The notes below the pieces were generated by a model. That model was not told the origin of the DNA, searched no databases, and saw nothing but the letters and a program-made list of their open reading frames with translations. A stretch of DNA of 64,000 nt from Pelodera strongyloides. Lineage: Eukaryota > Nematoda > Chromadorea > Rhabditida > Rhabditidae. Both the position numbers and the translations under genes were made by a program. Positions within the stretch are counted from its first letter, which is position 1, and the number at the start of each line of letters is the position of its first letter. Below, piece after piece: positions 48,952 to 59,768 of this stretch. The stretch covers positions 1-64,000 of the forward strand of contig JAANDG010000211.1 of assembly GCA_036852015.1 (NCBI GenBank), given 5' to 3'.

Positions 48952-51900
48952 AAAGTCGATATAGAGTTCAGAAGCATAACTCGGGTGCTCTCGTGATGAC
49001 TCTTTACATCTTATACGTAAACAGCTGCTCGAGATCCATTTACCCTCTCTCAAAGATCCCCCCGCAAACAGGCAAAAAGAACAATAAAAAGGATGTTCGA
49101 TGCTTTGAAAAGTGATTTATTAAAGGGACAGGAACATGAAAAATAAATATGATGAAAATTAAAATGTCCCTGACTGGTTACTGTGCTACTCTGTGACACG
49201 ATGTGACACGAACGGCATACGCAGGTTTTAGCAGTGGAAATTGGTACGAAGCTCGGGGCTAACTGGAGAGAGGAAGGTATCATAATATGTACATATGTAA
49301 TTTATCTTTTGTGTATTCGCATTATTGGCCGAGTGATATATTAAATATAATCAGTCACTTGGTTACTGTGTTACTGGGAATACATGGCTAACATGGCGAT
49401 TGCAGAAAAATTCGTAGAAAAATTTAGCGTTTGCAGCAGAAAAACTCGTAAAATTTTCGCACGACTGCGCTACTTGACATGGTTGTACTCAAAATTATAT
49501 TCGCATAATTCACAAGCGCGTTTTGAGACAGATTTGGGATTTGGCATATTGAGTGAGCTGTGGAGCTAAAAAATATATTTTCCTTTAGGCCTTTAGTTAG
49601 TCAAGTACGTAAGTGAAGGTAAAAAAGGTATTTACTCGTTTGTAAAAATAGAAGCCGCTCTTTCCTATAACACCCATAAATCGTCTTCCACACTGCAATT
49701 CTTTTACCGTTTTTTGGAATTTCTTTAGACTACTCCGTATTTGAAGTCAAAGAGTAGGCGGATTCCAAGAGTGAACTATTTACGAAGTAATTGACGTCAC
49801 GAATGAGAAATTTCGGTTACGCGTTCAAAGCAGTTTTTGTACTACTGTAACCCGGGCCATTCGCCGTTGTCGCCGATTATTTTTGGTGAAAATGACAAAA
49901 ATCCAAATTAAATGATAACACCTTATCGTACTTCTGATGTTACATTACTTGTCAACTTTTCATCCTTGGGGTCTTAGGCCTATCACAATGAAATACCTCA
50001 AAATTGGGCAATTACTCCAATTTTTAATCATTGTCCTGATGATGTCTTGGCTTCGATGTTGACAAATTATAACATAAATACAATTCTGATGTTTGTGCAA
50101 ATTGCACAATGAGCCCTTAGCCCTTAGCCCTTAGCAATATTTTATGGATTTGTATTGCAAGTGAAAAATTGCGGTTTTTGGTGGAGCGCCAGCTCGGCTT
50201 TTTCATTTGCAATCTAAATTCATAAAAAAAACCATATAGTATGTAGAAGATCAGGATCAGTAACAGATGTCTTGCCATTTTGGTTTTATTTTTTCCCACG
50301 CGATCTAGATTGAACTATTATTAGTGCATGTATTTGTGTTCTTTACCTACCCATGACGTGCATTTTTCCATTCGCATTTCCGTCAACTTATGTGAAAAAT
50401 ACATAGTTTGTACGCCGGCTGTTGTTCCCATCTACCTAACCCAATGATGTATGATTTTTTTAATAATATGAGGAAATTCACATAATATAGTACTAAGTAC
50501 GTATCCTTACACAAGGAACTACCCCCCGGGGAAAATAATTAGCCCTATTATTGTGCTTGTAAATGATGTTGCTAGCTAGTATTCGTGTTTTGAAAATCAG
50601 CATTAGAAGTACGTTCATTAGGTGGATTATTGTGCTTATTAGCTCATCAGCTCACTATGCAATCTGCATCGTTTAGTCGTTTTAGTGGCGTCAATTGATG
50701 AAGCATAAAAATTTGAATGTGAAATTATTAATCTTTGATTTTAAAAAGATACAACGGCCGGATTGAACCGAATATTGGACAACTGCATTCCCATAGGTTG
50801 TGTATGCAAATGAATATAATTGGACTGTAGTATCGCGCAGACAATTGTATGCCCGATTTTTGGAAATATAGGGGTCCAGTATGCGTTTCAAAAACCGAGT
50901 GTTAGACGTTCTAAAGTTATGAATTTCTTGTGATTACGGTAGCTCGTCGATAGCTCGAGGGAGCATAGCACCTTATAGCACCGTCAGTTTTCGTTTTTAT
51001 TTATCTGATGCGGTTTCCACATGAGTCTACAAAATTCCCCTCTTTCTGCAGATTTCAGCAGTTTTTTTTTTAATTTGCCAGACCATGTAAATTATAAATT
51101 ATACGCAATTTGCATCAATTGTTTGCCTTCTTCTGATTTCAAATGATTAGAGCACCTATTGACATGTGCAAGACTTTTTCCAAGACTTTTGAAAAACCAA
51201 AGCCTTGTTTGATCCAATGTATGTATTGTCTAATTTGATCTTAACATTCTTAACTATAATTTCTGCAAATTTTTAATTTTAATTCTCACTATCATTTCAT
51301 CCCAAAAAGGTTGACATGCAATGCTTTACTCAAATAAGTGGTTTAAAATAGTCAGCTCATGATGTGGTAAGTGAAAGTGAAAGTAAAAGTTAAAACACAC
51401 GTTCTATCTGTTTGCACCCTGAACATTTTGAGATATATGTTTTTTTTTGTTCTGGGCAAAAAAGGCCCCAGTATAGCAACTATATATTAGAAGAGGGAAC
51501 ACAGGGCTACGCGCAAATCCTCTGGACAAACTTGGATAAAATATATCTTTCATTTTACGTAAATGAAGCCAATCTAGCCTATTTTGAAGAACCTCATATG
51601 GCCGTATGCACGAACACCAGGCTCCCGGCCCGGAGCCAACTCCCGGCATGGGAGGTCCCCGGACGCTCCCGCGGGGCAAATTTCGTACCGGGTCAAAATG
51701 ACCGGATATACAACTAGTATAGAGGAGCCTCGCCCTCTTTTCCGTAGTGATACTTGATACGTAAGCCAAACACAATGAATTTTCGTTTGGAATTATCTTG
51801 AACCACTGTGACTTTCTAAAATGACTAATAGCAATGAATAAGTTTCTGTACTGAAATCATTTCAATTATTTTTCTGATTTTATCACCTGTATTGCACGAG

Positions 51901-52157
51901 ATTCTTTTAAATTCGGAACTATTTTGATTTTGACAGAATTTTTTGTCTTTTTTTTTCATTTAAATATCTAATACACTTTCTGTGCCCCGCGTGTTCCATC
52001 TTAATTTCGTTTTCCAAATAATATATAATGTCCTATATTTAGCGATAGTCCCAGTGTGAGGTCTTTACCGTACCACATCATGGATTAAACTTAGTTTCGT
52101 TTCTTTAGTTTCCCACACACACTTTTCTTTTGTCTATGTGATCATCCTACCTGGCCG
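48952..52157. other. No supportable gene
   Basis: Open frames here are short and lack splice partners. A GCCCTTA triplication at 50112-50133 and a GC-rich patch at 51612-51690 (CCCGGC and CTCCCGG words) stand out. The latter could be part of an old mobile element. Confidence 0.4.
50741..50912. mobile_element. Family B-like TTAA element, decayed
   Basis: It contains the TTAAAAAGATACAACGGCCG start, the GGACAACTGCATTCCCATAG and TATCGCGCAGACAATTGTAT words of family B, and the GTATGCGTTTCAAAAACCGA right end. Confidence 0.55.
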
Positions 52158-52158
52158 C

Positions 52159-52322
52159 CTGGCGAAAGGCCGGCCAATTTTTTTGAAACATATCGAGTAC
52201 ACTATATGCAAATGAGCATAAATTAGTATGAAAAATCGAGCTAAATTCGCGTGAATTAGCATAAATACCTAAGAATTCAGTTGTCCATGACGGGTTTCAA
52301 CTCCGGCCGGTATTCCGCTTTA
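52159..52322. mobile_element. TTAA MITE family A
   Basis: The left end is degraded (GGCGAAAGGCCGGCCAATTT). The right end CTCCGGCCGGTATTCCGCTT plus TAA is good. It is followed about 165 bp later by the start of the secreted-peptide gene. Confidence 0.75.
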
Positions 52323-52459
52323 AGAGATCATTCATCCCAAGCCTCCTATAGCGCTTTCTTTTGCATTTTTTGTCATTTTCGTGAGCACGACTCCAGTGTG
52401 TGTGCCTCGTTTTGCTTACTCACAGATAAAGAGTTGTTGAACTTAAATATCCTATAAAT

Positions 52460-52487
52460 ATAGTTTTCAGTTGGGCTCCTTTGGATT
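52460..52487 (+). promoter_or_regulatory. Acceptor-like site before the secreted-peptide ATG
   Basis: ATAGTTTTCAG ends at 52470, 17 nt before the ATG. This is the layout expected for spliced-leader addition in a nematode. A TATAAATA-like word lies about 10 bp upstream, so a direct promoter is also possible. Confidence 0.4.
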
Positions 52488-53254
52488 ATGCAATATTTGG
52501 GAAGATATATCATTGTACTTCTAATTGCACTAGCTTCAATAATTTCCTCAAGGTAAGTACGGTATTTGATACAATAATCTATGTTTCAAATACAAAGGAC
52601 AATGTGTGACAATATCGCCCACATCCACATATCATAAAAGCGCGGCAAATATTAGCAAAACTCTGATACACCTGACGCCATTACCTATACATTACGCTTG
52701 ATTTCCATTTTTCACTACCAAATTACCTGTGGTGTTATTTACTAAATAATAAATAAATAAATAATACCTGAAACGAAAAATGAACTTCACCTCGACGGTT
52801 GAAGCCACCTTACTTAGGATTGCTTACAAATAAGCATACAGATTTATGACAGGTAACTGTCAGTGAATGATGAACTTGCGTAAATTGAAAGGCCGTATTC
52901 ACACAGGGAGCTCTCCCTAGGCTCACGAGCGCTCTGAATTTCTTTTGCTCTCGCACTCTTTAGTTCTTTAGCTCCTTGGAGGAGGCAGGGAGGGCTCCCT
53001 GCGTGTTGGTGAATACGGCCTCATTAGCCTTCATCGGGGCATATTTCAGAAGGACCGCCTTTTATTTTATTTTTATAAAGAATTATTTTTGCAGATCGTT
53101 CTATGCTCCGGCCCACTTCCCAATAGAAATTGTGAAACGTCGAATGGTGGTGCGAGTTCCCTTTATGCAAAATCCAAGCACTAACCAACTGAGCATCATA
53201 TCAAGCTTTGGCTCGAGCAAGGAAAAGAAATTTGAAGATCTGTTTCGATATTAG
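52488..53254 (+). CDS. Small secreted peptide precursor (74 aa, two exons)
   Basis: Exon 1 (52488-52552) encodes a signal peptide, MQYLGRYIIVLLIALASIIS, and ends at the canonical donor AG|GTAAGTA. Exon 2 (53095-53254) follows the acceptor TTTTTGCAG, completes the split AGA codon, and runs RSFYAPAHFPIEIVKRRMVV to the C-terminal FEDLFRY and TAG. Total coding length is 225 nt in phase. The hydrophobic core LLIALASII with small residues before the likely cleavage site suits secretion. The internal K-R-R is a possible prohormone-convertase site, suggesting two mature peptides of about 15 and 36 residues. There are no cysteines, so it is not a disulfide-rich toxin or antimicrobial type. An AATAAA lies about 100 bp downstream. 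The family is unknown; a neuropeptide-like or cuticle-associated peptide is a guess. Confidence 0.7.
52891..53020. mobile_element. Short inverted-repeat element in the secreted-peptide intron
   Basis: The termini GGCCGTATTCACACAGGGAG and CTGCGTGTTGGTGAATACGG are near-perfect complements over about 28 bp. The 130-bp element sits inside the intron, about 75 bp before exon 2. No TTAA is seen at its ends, so it is a different family from A-E. Confidence 0.75.
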
Positions 53255-53260
53255 GCGGTA

Positions 53261-53325
53261 CGATTTGTCAGCGATTTTCAGCGATTTGTTAGCGAAAGCA
53301 TCGCCGAAGCATCGCTGACAAATCG
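53261..53325 (+). other. Perfect 15-bp hairpin in the 3' UTR of the secreted-peptide gene
   Basis: CGATTTGTCAGCGAT (53261-53275) and ATCGCTGACAAATCG (53311-53325) are exact reverse complements separated by 35 nt. The structure starts 7 nt after the stop codon. Confidence 0.8.
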
Positions 53326-53356
53326 ATGGCAACTGCTAACAAAAATCTTAGAAAAC

Positions 53357-53362
53357 AATAAA
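53357..53362 (+). terminator. Polyadenylation signal AATAAA
   Basis: AATAAA about 100 bp past the stop of the secreted-peptide gene is the most likely 3'-end signal. Confidence 0.5.
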
Positions 53363-53737
53363 TGATTATTTAAAACAACGAAAGGTTTAAAAATAGTATT
53401 GTTAGCGAACAATTTTTGGCTTTTCTTTATTTTATCGAACTAATTATGTAAAATTTGTAATATTATGCGAAAAATAGTCGTGATATGCAAGTAAAAGAGG
53501 TAATGCATTCCTACCACGGGTCTGCAGCTATGATCTCCAACAATGAACGAATTTTATGATAATATCCTTCTCATTTTTTTAATAATAAACTAAAATCTTT
53601 GCAATGTTGATTTGTACAGCAAATGAACAGAATAAATTATTCAATTGTTTATTATTCTTATTATTATTACTTGTTTATTAGATGCAACTCAAATCGCAAA
53701 AAAAGTCCAACTAACTAAGGGAGTAGTTATTTAGTCG

Positions 53738-53928
53738 TTAAAGAGAAATACCGGCCGGTTTTTCACAAAACCATCGAGTACGCCAGCGTTCTTATGCAGC
53801 TAATCCAAATGGGCATGGATTATAATTTATAATTAAAAATCGAGCTAAATTCGAGTAAATTAGCATAAATACGTAAGAATTTAGTTGTCCGCGATGCGTT
53901 CCAAAAAGCAGCTGGTATTTCGCTGTAA
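53738..53928. mobile_element. TTAA MITE family A
   Basis: The left end is TTAAAGAGAAATACCGGCCG and the right end GCAGCTGGTATTTCGCTGTA. The interior holds AATCGAGCTAAATTCGAGTA. Confidence 0.8.
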
Positions 53929-54417
53929 ACAAGTATACAATGCCTGAGATGACTTTCCATGCTCAAAATAAGATTGCATACTTATATGAAACTTCCAAAA
54001 ATATCATCCAATGTTAATGTAATAAAACACGAAATCACAAACTTTGATGAAGCACGGAACGTTGGCCTAGTCTACTTATACCAAACCCCTGAAACGTAGA
54101 TTTTCGTACGTGCACGCACAGCACAACCAAAAAAACCAATTTTGCCTTCATATAATAAGATCTCATAACCTAGCTCATAGCAATCATATCATGCATTCGT
54201 GACACATACCCGTACGCTATATCATAAACTCATAACTATCGAACTAGCAAACAAAATATGGCAAAATGGGAAACATAAAACGAACATAATATTGATCCAT
54301 ACAAATTATGCATTTTCTACCAGCGAACATAGAGATTCAATAAAGAATGGAGACCTTACTTAAAAAAATTATGCATCGTTTTTAATGAATTATGCATCGT
54401 TTTTAATTCCAAAAAAA

Positions 54418-54441
54418 AAAATATATATATATATATATATA
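54418..54441. repeat. (AT)n microsatellite
   Basis: This is an uninterrupted AT run after a poly-A stretch. Confidence 0.9.
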
Positions 54442-54523
54442 CGAAAGTTTAGTAGGAAAGTTTGCAACTGATGCACGGAAAGTCGGTTTTCCAACATATT
54501 TCAAAATAACATGCTATGCAGCT

Positions 54524-54705
54524 TTAAAGCGACACAACATGTATTTGAAACTATGATGTACAACTGTATTCCCATATATTGTATGCAAATAAATATATTT
54601 AGATTAAAAAATATTGTGCAGTATCGCGCAGTTATTTGTAGTATACACTATATGGAATAAAGTCTCCAGCATACGTTTCAAAAACAACGTGTTATGTCGC
54701 TTTAA
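54524..54705. mobile_element. TTAA MITE family B, abutting a gene 3' end
   Basis: The left end is TTAAAGCGACACAACATGTA and the right end CAACGTGTTATGTCGCTTTA + A. The TATCGCGCAG core is shared with the 26.7-kb and 50.8-kb copies. It begins about 18 bp beyond the stop codon at 54724 of the minus-strand membrane-protein exons. Confidence 0.8.
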
Positions 54706-54723
54706 TTTTCAGCAATCGGTCCT

Positions 54724-55048
54724 TTATCCAGCAGGCGCAGCTCGTCGCACACGTCTTAACACAGGACGCGGTTGATTTTGTACGCAATTCTCCATTGATA
54801 ACTGGGACCAGTTATCAGTGAACGCGATCAGCAACACGATATAGTTGATGAACTGAAAAGAGGAAGTCTATGATATTTCTGTAACGGCTAGTCTATTCGA
54901 GCGCGTTTTACTTATATGTGCATACTCCTACTGTACTGCCCAACTATGGTATGTACACTACACAGCGGTATTGTGCTTTGTTTTGGTTTTTGTCCCGAAT
55001 AATAGTTTGAAACATGAGAAAAACATTTCAAAACAGAGAGAGAAAGAA

Positions 55049-55097
<49 letters not shown>

Positions 55098-56449
55098 AAG
55101 AGGGAGAGAAAGCGAGAACGAGAGACACAAAAAGAGCAGTATCGTACTTTCTCATAAACTGATATGAAGCGAAAGCTATGCGGCCAGCCGAGGTCTGCTT
55201 TCTGTGCAACATTTTGTTACATCAAATGCCTGAGTACATTACTGCACATGAGCACATGAACATTTGTTAAACTATGACAAATATGCACAAAGTAAAAATA
55301 AATAAATAAACAGACTGCGCTATGCGTGCGCGACGAAAAAAGACACGGACGAGATTAACAAAAATAAGTCTTGGTTTAAAATATGTGGCAAGGTATAACG
55401 AACCAAATTAAACGTCCTCCAGTCACCATATGCATCGTTTTCCTTGATTTGCGATAGAATAAACACTCTAATTAATGAGAGTAAAGTTGTGGAAAATGTT
55501 GAGGCGAACGTCTGAAAGACAAAAATTATTAGTCATGCGTTTTCAGTGTCAAGTCGTCATCACTGCGTTGCGAGTCCTGCGCTGACTGTTTTTGGACGAT
55601 TGTGAGTTGTGAGGCTGTCCATGTGGCATGAGCACAAGCTACAAACATAAAACTACAAACTACAATAAATCAGATTCAACCGAAAACCTTCATAAGTCCT
55701 CCATGTTTCTTGGGCTCATGGCTCCATTGTGGTTCTAATGAGGCCCGAGCTGAGTGATGCACAAAGATGACGAAAGAACATGCGGAAAGAAGAGAGGCAG
55801 ACAGTGGACCGTCAAGGAGTAGGTGAATACACGCTTGGAAGATGGTTAGCACCTAAAATACCTAATGTAATTTAATTTTTTGTTTGACTGAAATTGGTTC
55901 ACCCAGAAAACTTAAAGCAAAACACCAGCCGGTTTTTGAAACCATTGAGTACACCAGCGTAATTATGCAGCTTATGTTAATGAATAAAATTCAGAATAAA
56001 AAATTCGAGTAAGTTGGCATAAATACGTAAGAACTCATTCGTCCACGATGCGATTCAAAAACCGGCCTGTATGTCGCTTTAATTTTGTAGAAACTCCGCT
56101 TTTTGAGGTTGTTCATATAAATTATGCAAAGGAATCTATTTACAGATGCAAGAACATATAAATGTTTCAGAAAGAAGGTAAAATTAAAATTGCTCCCTTA
56201 CTCACAAATGTTGACTTTAGACGGTCTAGATTATCGTCCAGAGGATAATAAATATCTATACACTATAAATATTCTTCGTCAGTTTGTTCAATTAAATAAA
56301 AAATGGGGGTTCGATCGGTGCCGACGTCTATACAAACAAACAAACTATTATTATTATTTTACAAAGTAAATTTATGCCCCAAAAGAAAAAAACTTACGGC
56401 CATAGATCTCCGCAAATTTAGCAAGAAAACTTGAATCATCGTGTTTTTT
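54724..56449 (-). CDS. 3' exons of a probable membrane protein
   Basis: Three exons, 55688-55852, 55404-55511 and 54724-54852, have AG acceptors (TATTTTAG, TCTTTCAG, TTTTCAG) and GT donors, all phase 0. They give 133 residues and a stop. Hydrophobic segments include LLDGPLSASLLSACSFVIFV, STTLLSLIRVFILS and FNLFINYIVLLIAF, so two or three membrane passes are likely. The C-terminal tail is basic (PVLRRVRRAAPAG). A further exon at 56398-56449 (KKHDDSSFLAKFAEIYG, donor GTAAGT) ends in phase 1. It can join only if the next exon starts at an internal AAG acceptor at 55833. The family is not recognised. The start of the gene is not found, so this is a partial model. A TTAA MITE and a LINE-like fragment lie in the intron. 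Confidence 0.4.
55035..55092 (+). repeat. GA/GAAA tract
   Basis: Purine-only AGAAAGAAAG and GAGAGA runs lie inside the intron between the last two membrane-protein exons. Confidence 0.9.
55912..56082. mobile_element. TTAA MITE family A
   Basis: The left end is TTAAAGCAAAACACCAGCCG and the right end ACCGGCCTGTATGTCGCTTT + AA. Confidence 0.8.
56124..56369 (+). mobile_element. Possible LINE 3' fragment
   Basis: A + strand frame reads LPYSQMLTLDGLDYRPEDNK and continues to an ATTATTATT tail. The pattern L-x-Y-x-x-x-L...L-D...R is vaguely like the extreme C terminus of non-LTR reverse transcriptases, and the tail supports retroposition. The evidence is weak. Confidence 0.25.
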
Positions 56450-56683
56450 CTGAAAACTGACAAATTTATAATAAAAAAAAACAGAAGTAGATTTATGATG
56501 AATACAGTTTAGGTTATTGTTTTCAGCTTCTACAAGAGTGTTACAATCAGACAAAGCAAGTTTATTTATTTAAACAGCATAATTACTAACCATCTGATAA
56601 TACGTAAAAGCACATTACTTTGCTTTGAAATTTAGAAAAGAAGAAAATGTGAGATAAAAAACAAAGGTTTAGTTTGCTACCGT

Positions 56684-56857
56684 TTAAAGCGGCATGATAT
56701 GTGGTTTGCGAGTACTGGACAATTAATTCCCAAGTATTACACACAAATTATGTACCATTCTCTGCCGAAAATGCACAGAAAGTCTGACAATTTGCGTATA
56801 GTATTTGAATGCAGTTGCCGATGATATTTTTCAATATCACGTGACATACCGCTTTAA
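56684..56857. mobile_element. TTAA MITE family B
   Basis: The left end is TTAAAGCGGCATGATATGTG and the right end TCACGTGACATACCGCTTTA + A. Confidence 0.8.
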
Positions 56858-56934
56858 AGCATTATGATGAAGGGCTACATTGTTGTTGTTAGATATCGAC
56901 ATGTACATAGTGTGAGGGATATGGAGATGTAGAA

Positions 56935-56959
56935 AAGAAAGAAAGAAAGAAAGAAAGAA

Positions 56960-56994
<35 letters not shown>
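56935..56994 (+). repeat. (GAAA)n(GA)n microsatellite
   Basis: Six or so GAAA units are followed by a pure GA run. Confidence 0.9.
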
Positions 56995-56998
<4 letters not shown>

Positions 56999-58711
56999 CT
57001 CTATCAACCCTCTATCAACCATAGCCATAGCATATCAAAAGGAAAATCGATGACACGTTTTCAAAAAAATGAACGCATTTTAGACTTTAGAAGGACACAA
57101 ATAGGTTATTTATAGGTTTGTCGTTTGTTTATGTAAACTAAAAGTACAGATTTTTGGTTGAACTTTATTTAATATTGTGTCGCAACAGAAATATATGGTA
57201 AAATAAATAAAGAAACAGAAAAAAGGAGAAAATTGTTTTCTTTTTATATGTAATGTAAAATTTATTTGTATAATGTAAAATGTTTTTAATAATGCTTGCA
57301 GAATTGTGCCTAGTAAACTTTATTTTCGTGTATGCTAATCAATTTAATTCGGCTACATACTTATGAGGGTCAAATAAGTATCATAAAAACTGTAGCGTGC
57401 GTATAATATTTTGTTAAAGCAAAATAAAGGGCTGTTTTTGAAACATAGTAATAATCGTGTGTATTCGTGCTATGGTTTGCATACCCTACATCGGGCCACA
57501 GCGTCTGCCATTTTAAAACTGGCCGGCTTTAAACATATAATATGTTGTCTTATAAAGGAGAAATCAAAGGTTGAAGATAGAACTGAGAAAATAAAAGAAA
57601 ATTTTATCAAATAACTCTTTCACGTATTCAATTACCAAAAAGAAAACTAAAAAAGAAACTGATGAATGCTTGAATGTAATTTTAAAAGATGAAAACAGCA
57701 CTTTTCTCAAAACTTACGAAAGATGCAACTATTAATAGAAGAGAAGAGAAGCACAATTTCCCCATATACAGTCAAATTGTAGGCATTTTTATTGTGCCGA
57801 AACCACAAAAAAAACGCCGTCGGTGCTCCGTCACCAAATGGTTCTTGGTGACTGGTTAACGACTGGTTAGTGACCATTTCAAGACCAGATGGTGACGGTT
57901 TTCGATGAAAATTTGGTTGCGACAAACTCACCAGCAGGAGGTCACCAAATGGGTTGGCCCACGAAAAAAGAACCGTCTTCAAACGGTTCCTTTGTTTATA
58001 TTGCAACGGGAAATGCAGCCAAAAAATACCTAACTGTACACCTATTTTTCACCAAAGGTACTCGCAAAAGTCAATCGACCCAGCGTGCGTTTTTTGTGAC
58101 AAAAATGATGAAACGTGTTTCTGTTTGCGTTCCTCATCGCGCTCTAACCACAACATTCAATAGCAGCGTATTGTGAGCTAAAAATACAAAACGCGACCTA
58201 GTTACCTTAGTTTAAAGCGTTATGGCATGTGATTTTCGACGAATGCCTTACGGTAATTTGCATGTAATAGATGAAAATACGGTTGTCTAGTATGCGCAAA
58301 AGCATGTACCATACCGCTCTAGCTGTAGGCTGTACAATCTAATCATTAAAAATTCATAAAAAAAACTATTCACATCATTTTCAATGCAAACGTTTTTATA
58401 TTTTTATAATTAATATTTATTAAGATATTATAGGCATTAGAATTAAACACGTAAGGGTACTAGAATATTAGACAGAGATAATTTGTATGGTTACAAAAAT
58501 TGATTAATAACATTTAATGTGTGATTGTATCACACATGTATCATATCATGTTATCATGCAGCACAGCAGAGAAGAACAAATGTTGTCCACGAACATATCA
58601 CGAGCTATACATAATGTACATGCACAATGTTTCATAATAACATGTTTATGTTATGTTTTAGAGGAAAACTTATCAGTGATCAGGGTGCAGGATGCTGAAG
58701 AACACATAATA
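56995..58711. other. No firm gene; repeat remnants
   Basis: A family A/B hybrid remnant lies at 57414-57536 and a short family B copy at 58212-58321. The stretch 57820-57960 has repeated CACCAAATGG and GACTGGTTA words. A strong GTAAGTTT donor at 57713 (minus) follows an open frame with GEIVLLFSSINSCIF, but no in-phase partner was found. Confidence 0.4.
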
Positions 58712-58712
58712 A

Positions 58713-58867
58713 TGGAGTTTCCAAGTATCCCAAAATTCGGTGTGATTCTGTCAAGACTACCGTATTTCTTCAAGAAACTTGCATAGATAATATGAAAAAT
58801 TAAAAAAAAATTCTCGTGCAGTTCCAGTTCCAAAATACTGTAAATTTTCACCATACTTGGAAACCCC
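58713..58867. mobile_element. MITE family F, copy 2
   Basis: This copy matches the reverse complement of 19142-19292 with scattered substitutions and small indels. The right terminus ATACTTGGAAACCCCA is intact; the left has one change (TGGAGTTTCC). Confidence 0.8.
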
Positions 58868-59264
58868 ATAAATATACACTAGTTAGACTTAGACGTTTGA
58901 ATATAAATGATAATAATGCACATCAATTCACAACCAAGGCTACCAAGGGGAATTTGTTCTATAATTAGGGGCATATTTCAAAAAAAATTATATAACAAAA
59001 GGTGAATCGACAGCTATTACCAGTACATATAAAATGGTCGAATCTGAGAAGAAACGTGTAGTACTTTGTAAAAGACACAGCGAACTTGAGCGCTATATTA
59101 GTGTCAACTTTAGTTTACTTCCTAAATTCATAATAAATAAAATATCCTTGTAATGCACTGACCTAGCATATAGCAGTTGAGGGAACAACTACCTGGTTTG
59201 TATGTAATACAAAATGCACTCGTGACACACATGTTGGGACGATAATCCTTTGAAATTTAGGGAA

Positions 59265-59306
<42 letters not shown>

Positions 59307-59325
59307 GAGCGATAGAGAGAGAGGG
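59265..59325 (+). repeat. (GA)n microsatellite beside the retroelement 3' end
   Basis: The GA run ends about 7 bp before the retroelement pseudo-LTR begins. That fits insertion into, or generation of, a microsatellite at the element 3' end. Confidence 0.85.
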
Positions 59326-59331
59326 AAAATA

Positions 59332-59562
59332 TATAATAAACCAAAAGTATAACTGGTAAAGAATTAAAATTAAACTATGAGAAACAACTAAAAGAAAGTG
59401 TGAAAAAAGAAAATTAAACGAAAGTACCCGGTAATACCCAGGTAACCCGTTTCGACCCCAAAGTCACAGACGGGATTTTATGGCAAGCTGTGGAGGGGTC
59501 ATCATCAGTGTGATGCCACAGCTTACCAAGTATAAAATGACTGTTAATTAAATAATAAATTA
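59332..59562 (-). repeat. Pseudo-LTR, downstream copy
   Basis: It is a direct repeat of 63775-64000. From 59361 to 59562 the two copies are identical base for base. At the low-coordinate end they differ by a 6-bp indel (CTGGTA present here). True extent at the high end is unknown because the partner runs off the window. The minus strand holds CTGATGA and GAAAC boxes joined by a GACCCC/GGGGTC stem. Confidence 0.85.
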
Positions 59563-59768
59563 AACAAAATACATATAAAATAATAGTGAAATTTTGAGGG
59601 GATTAAAGAAAAAAGAACCAGGTGTGTGTGTTACTGGGCTAGTAATAAAAAACCCGTGGCTATATTATCAATGAAGGCAATTAGACGCGTAGTTTATAGT
59701 TCAATTTTATTTGACCAAACTTTATGGTATAAGGAAGAAAGAAGGGAGAAGAAATCAGAAAGAAGATA

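Noticed and set aside
51404..51775. Overlapping frames on both strands in a GC-rich patch
   Set aside because: Both strands are open over the same stretch, with no splice or domain evidence; probably an old repeat.
57707..58006. 99-codon minus-strand frame ending at a strong donor
   Set aside because: The frame crosses a region with internal repeated CACCAAATGG words, and its phase does not join to the next candidate exon.
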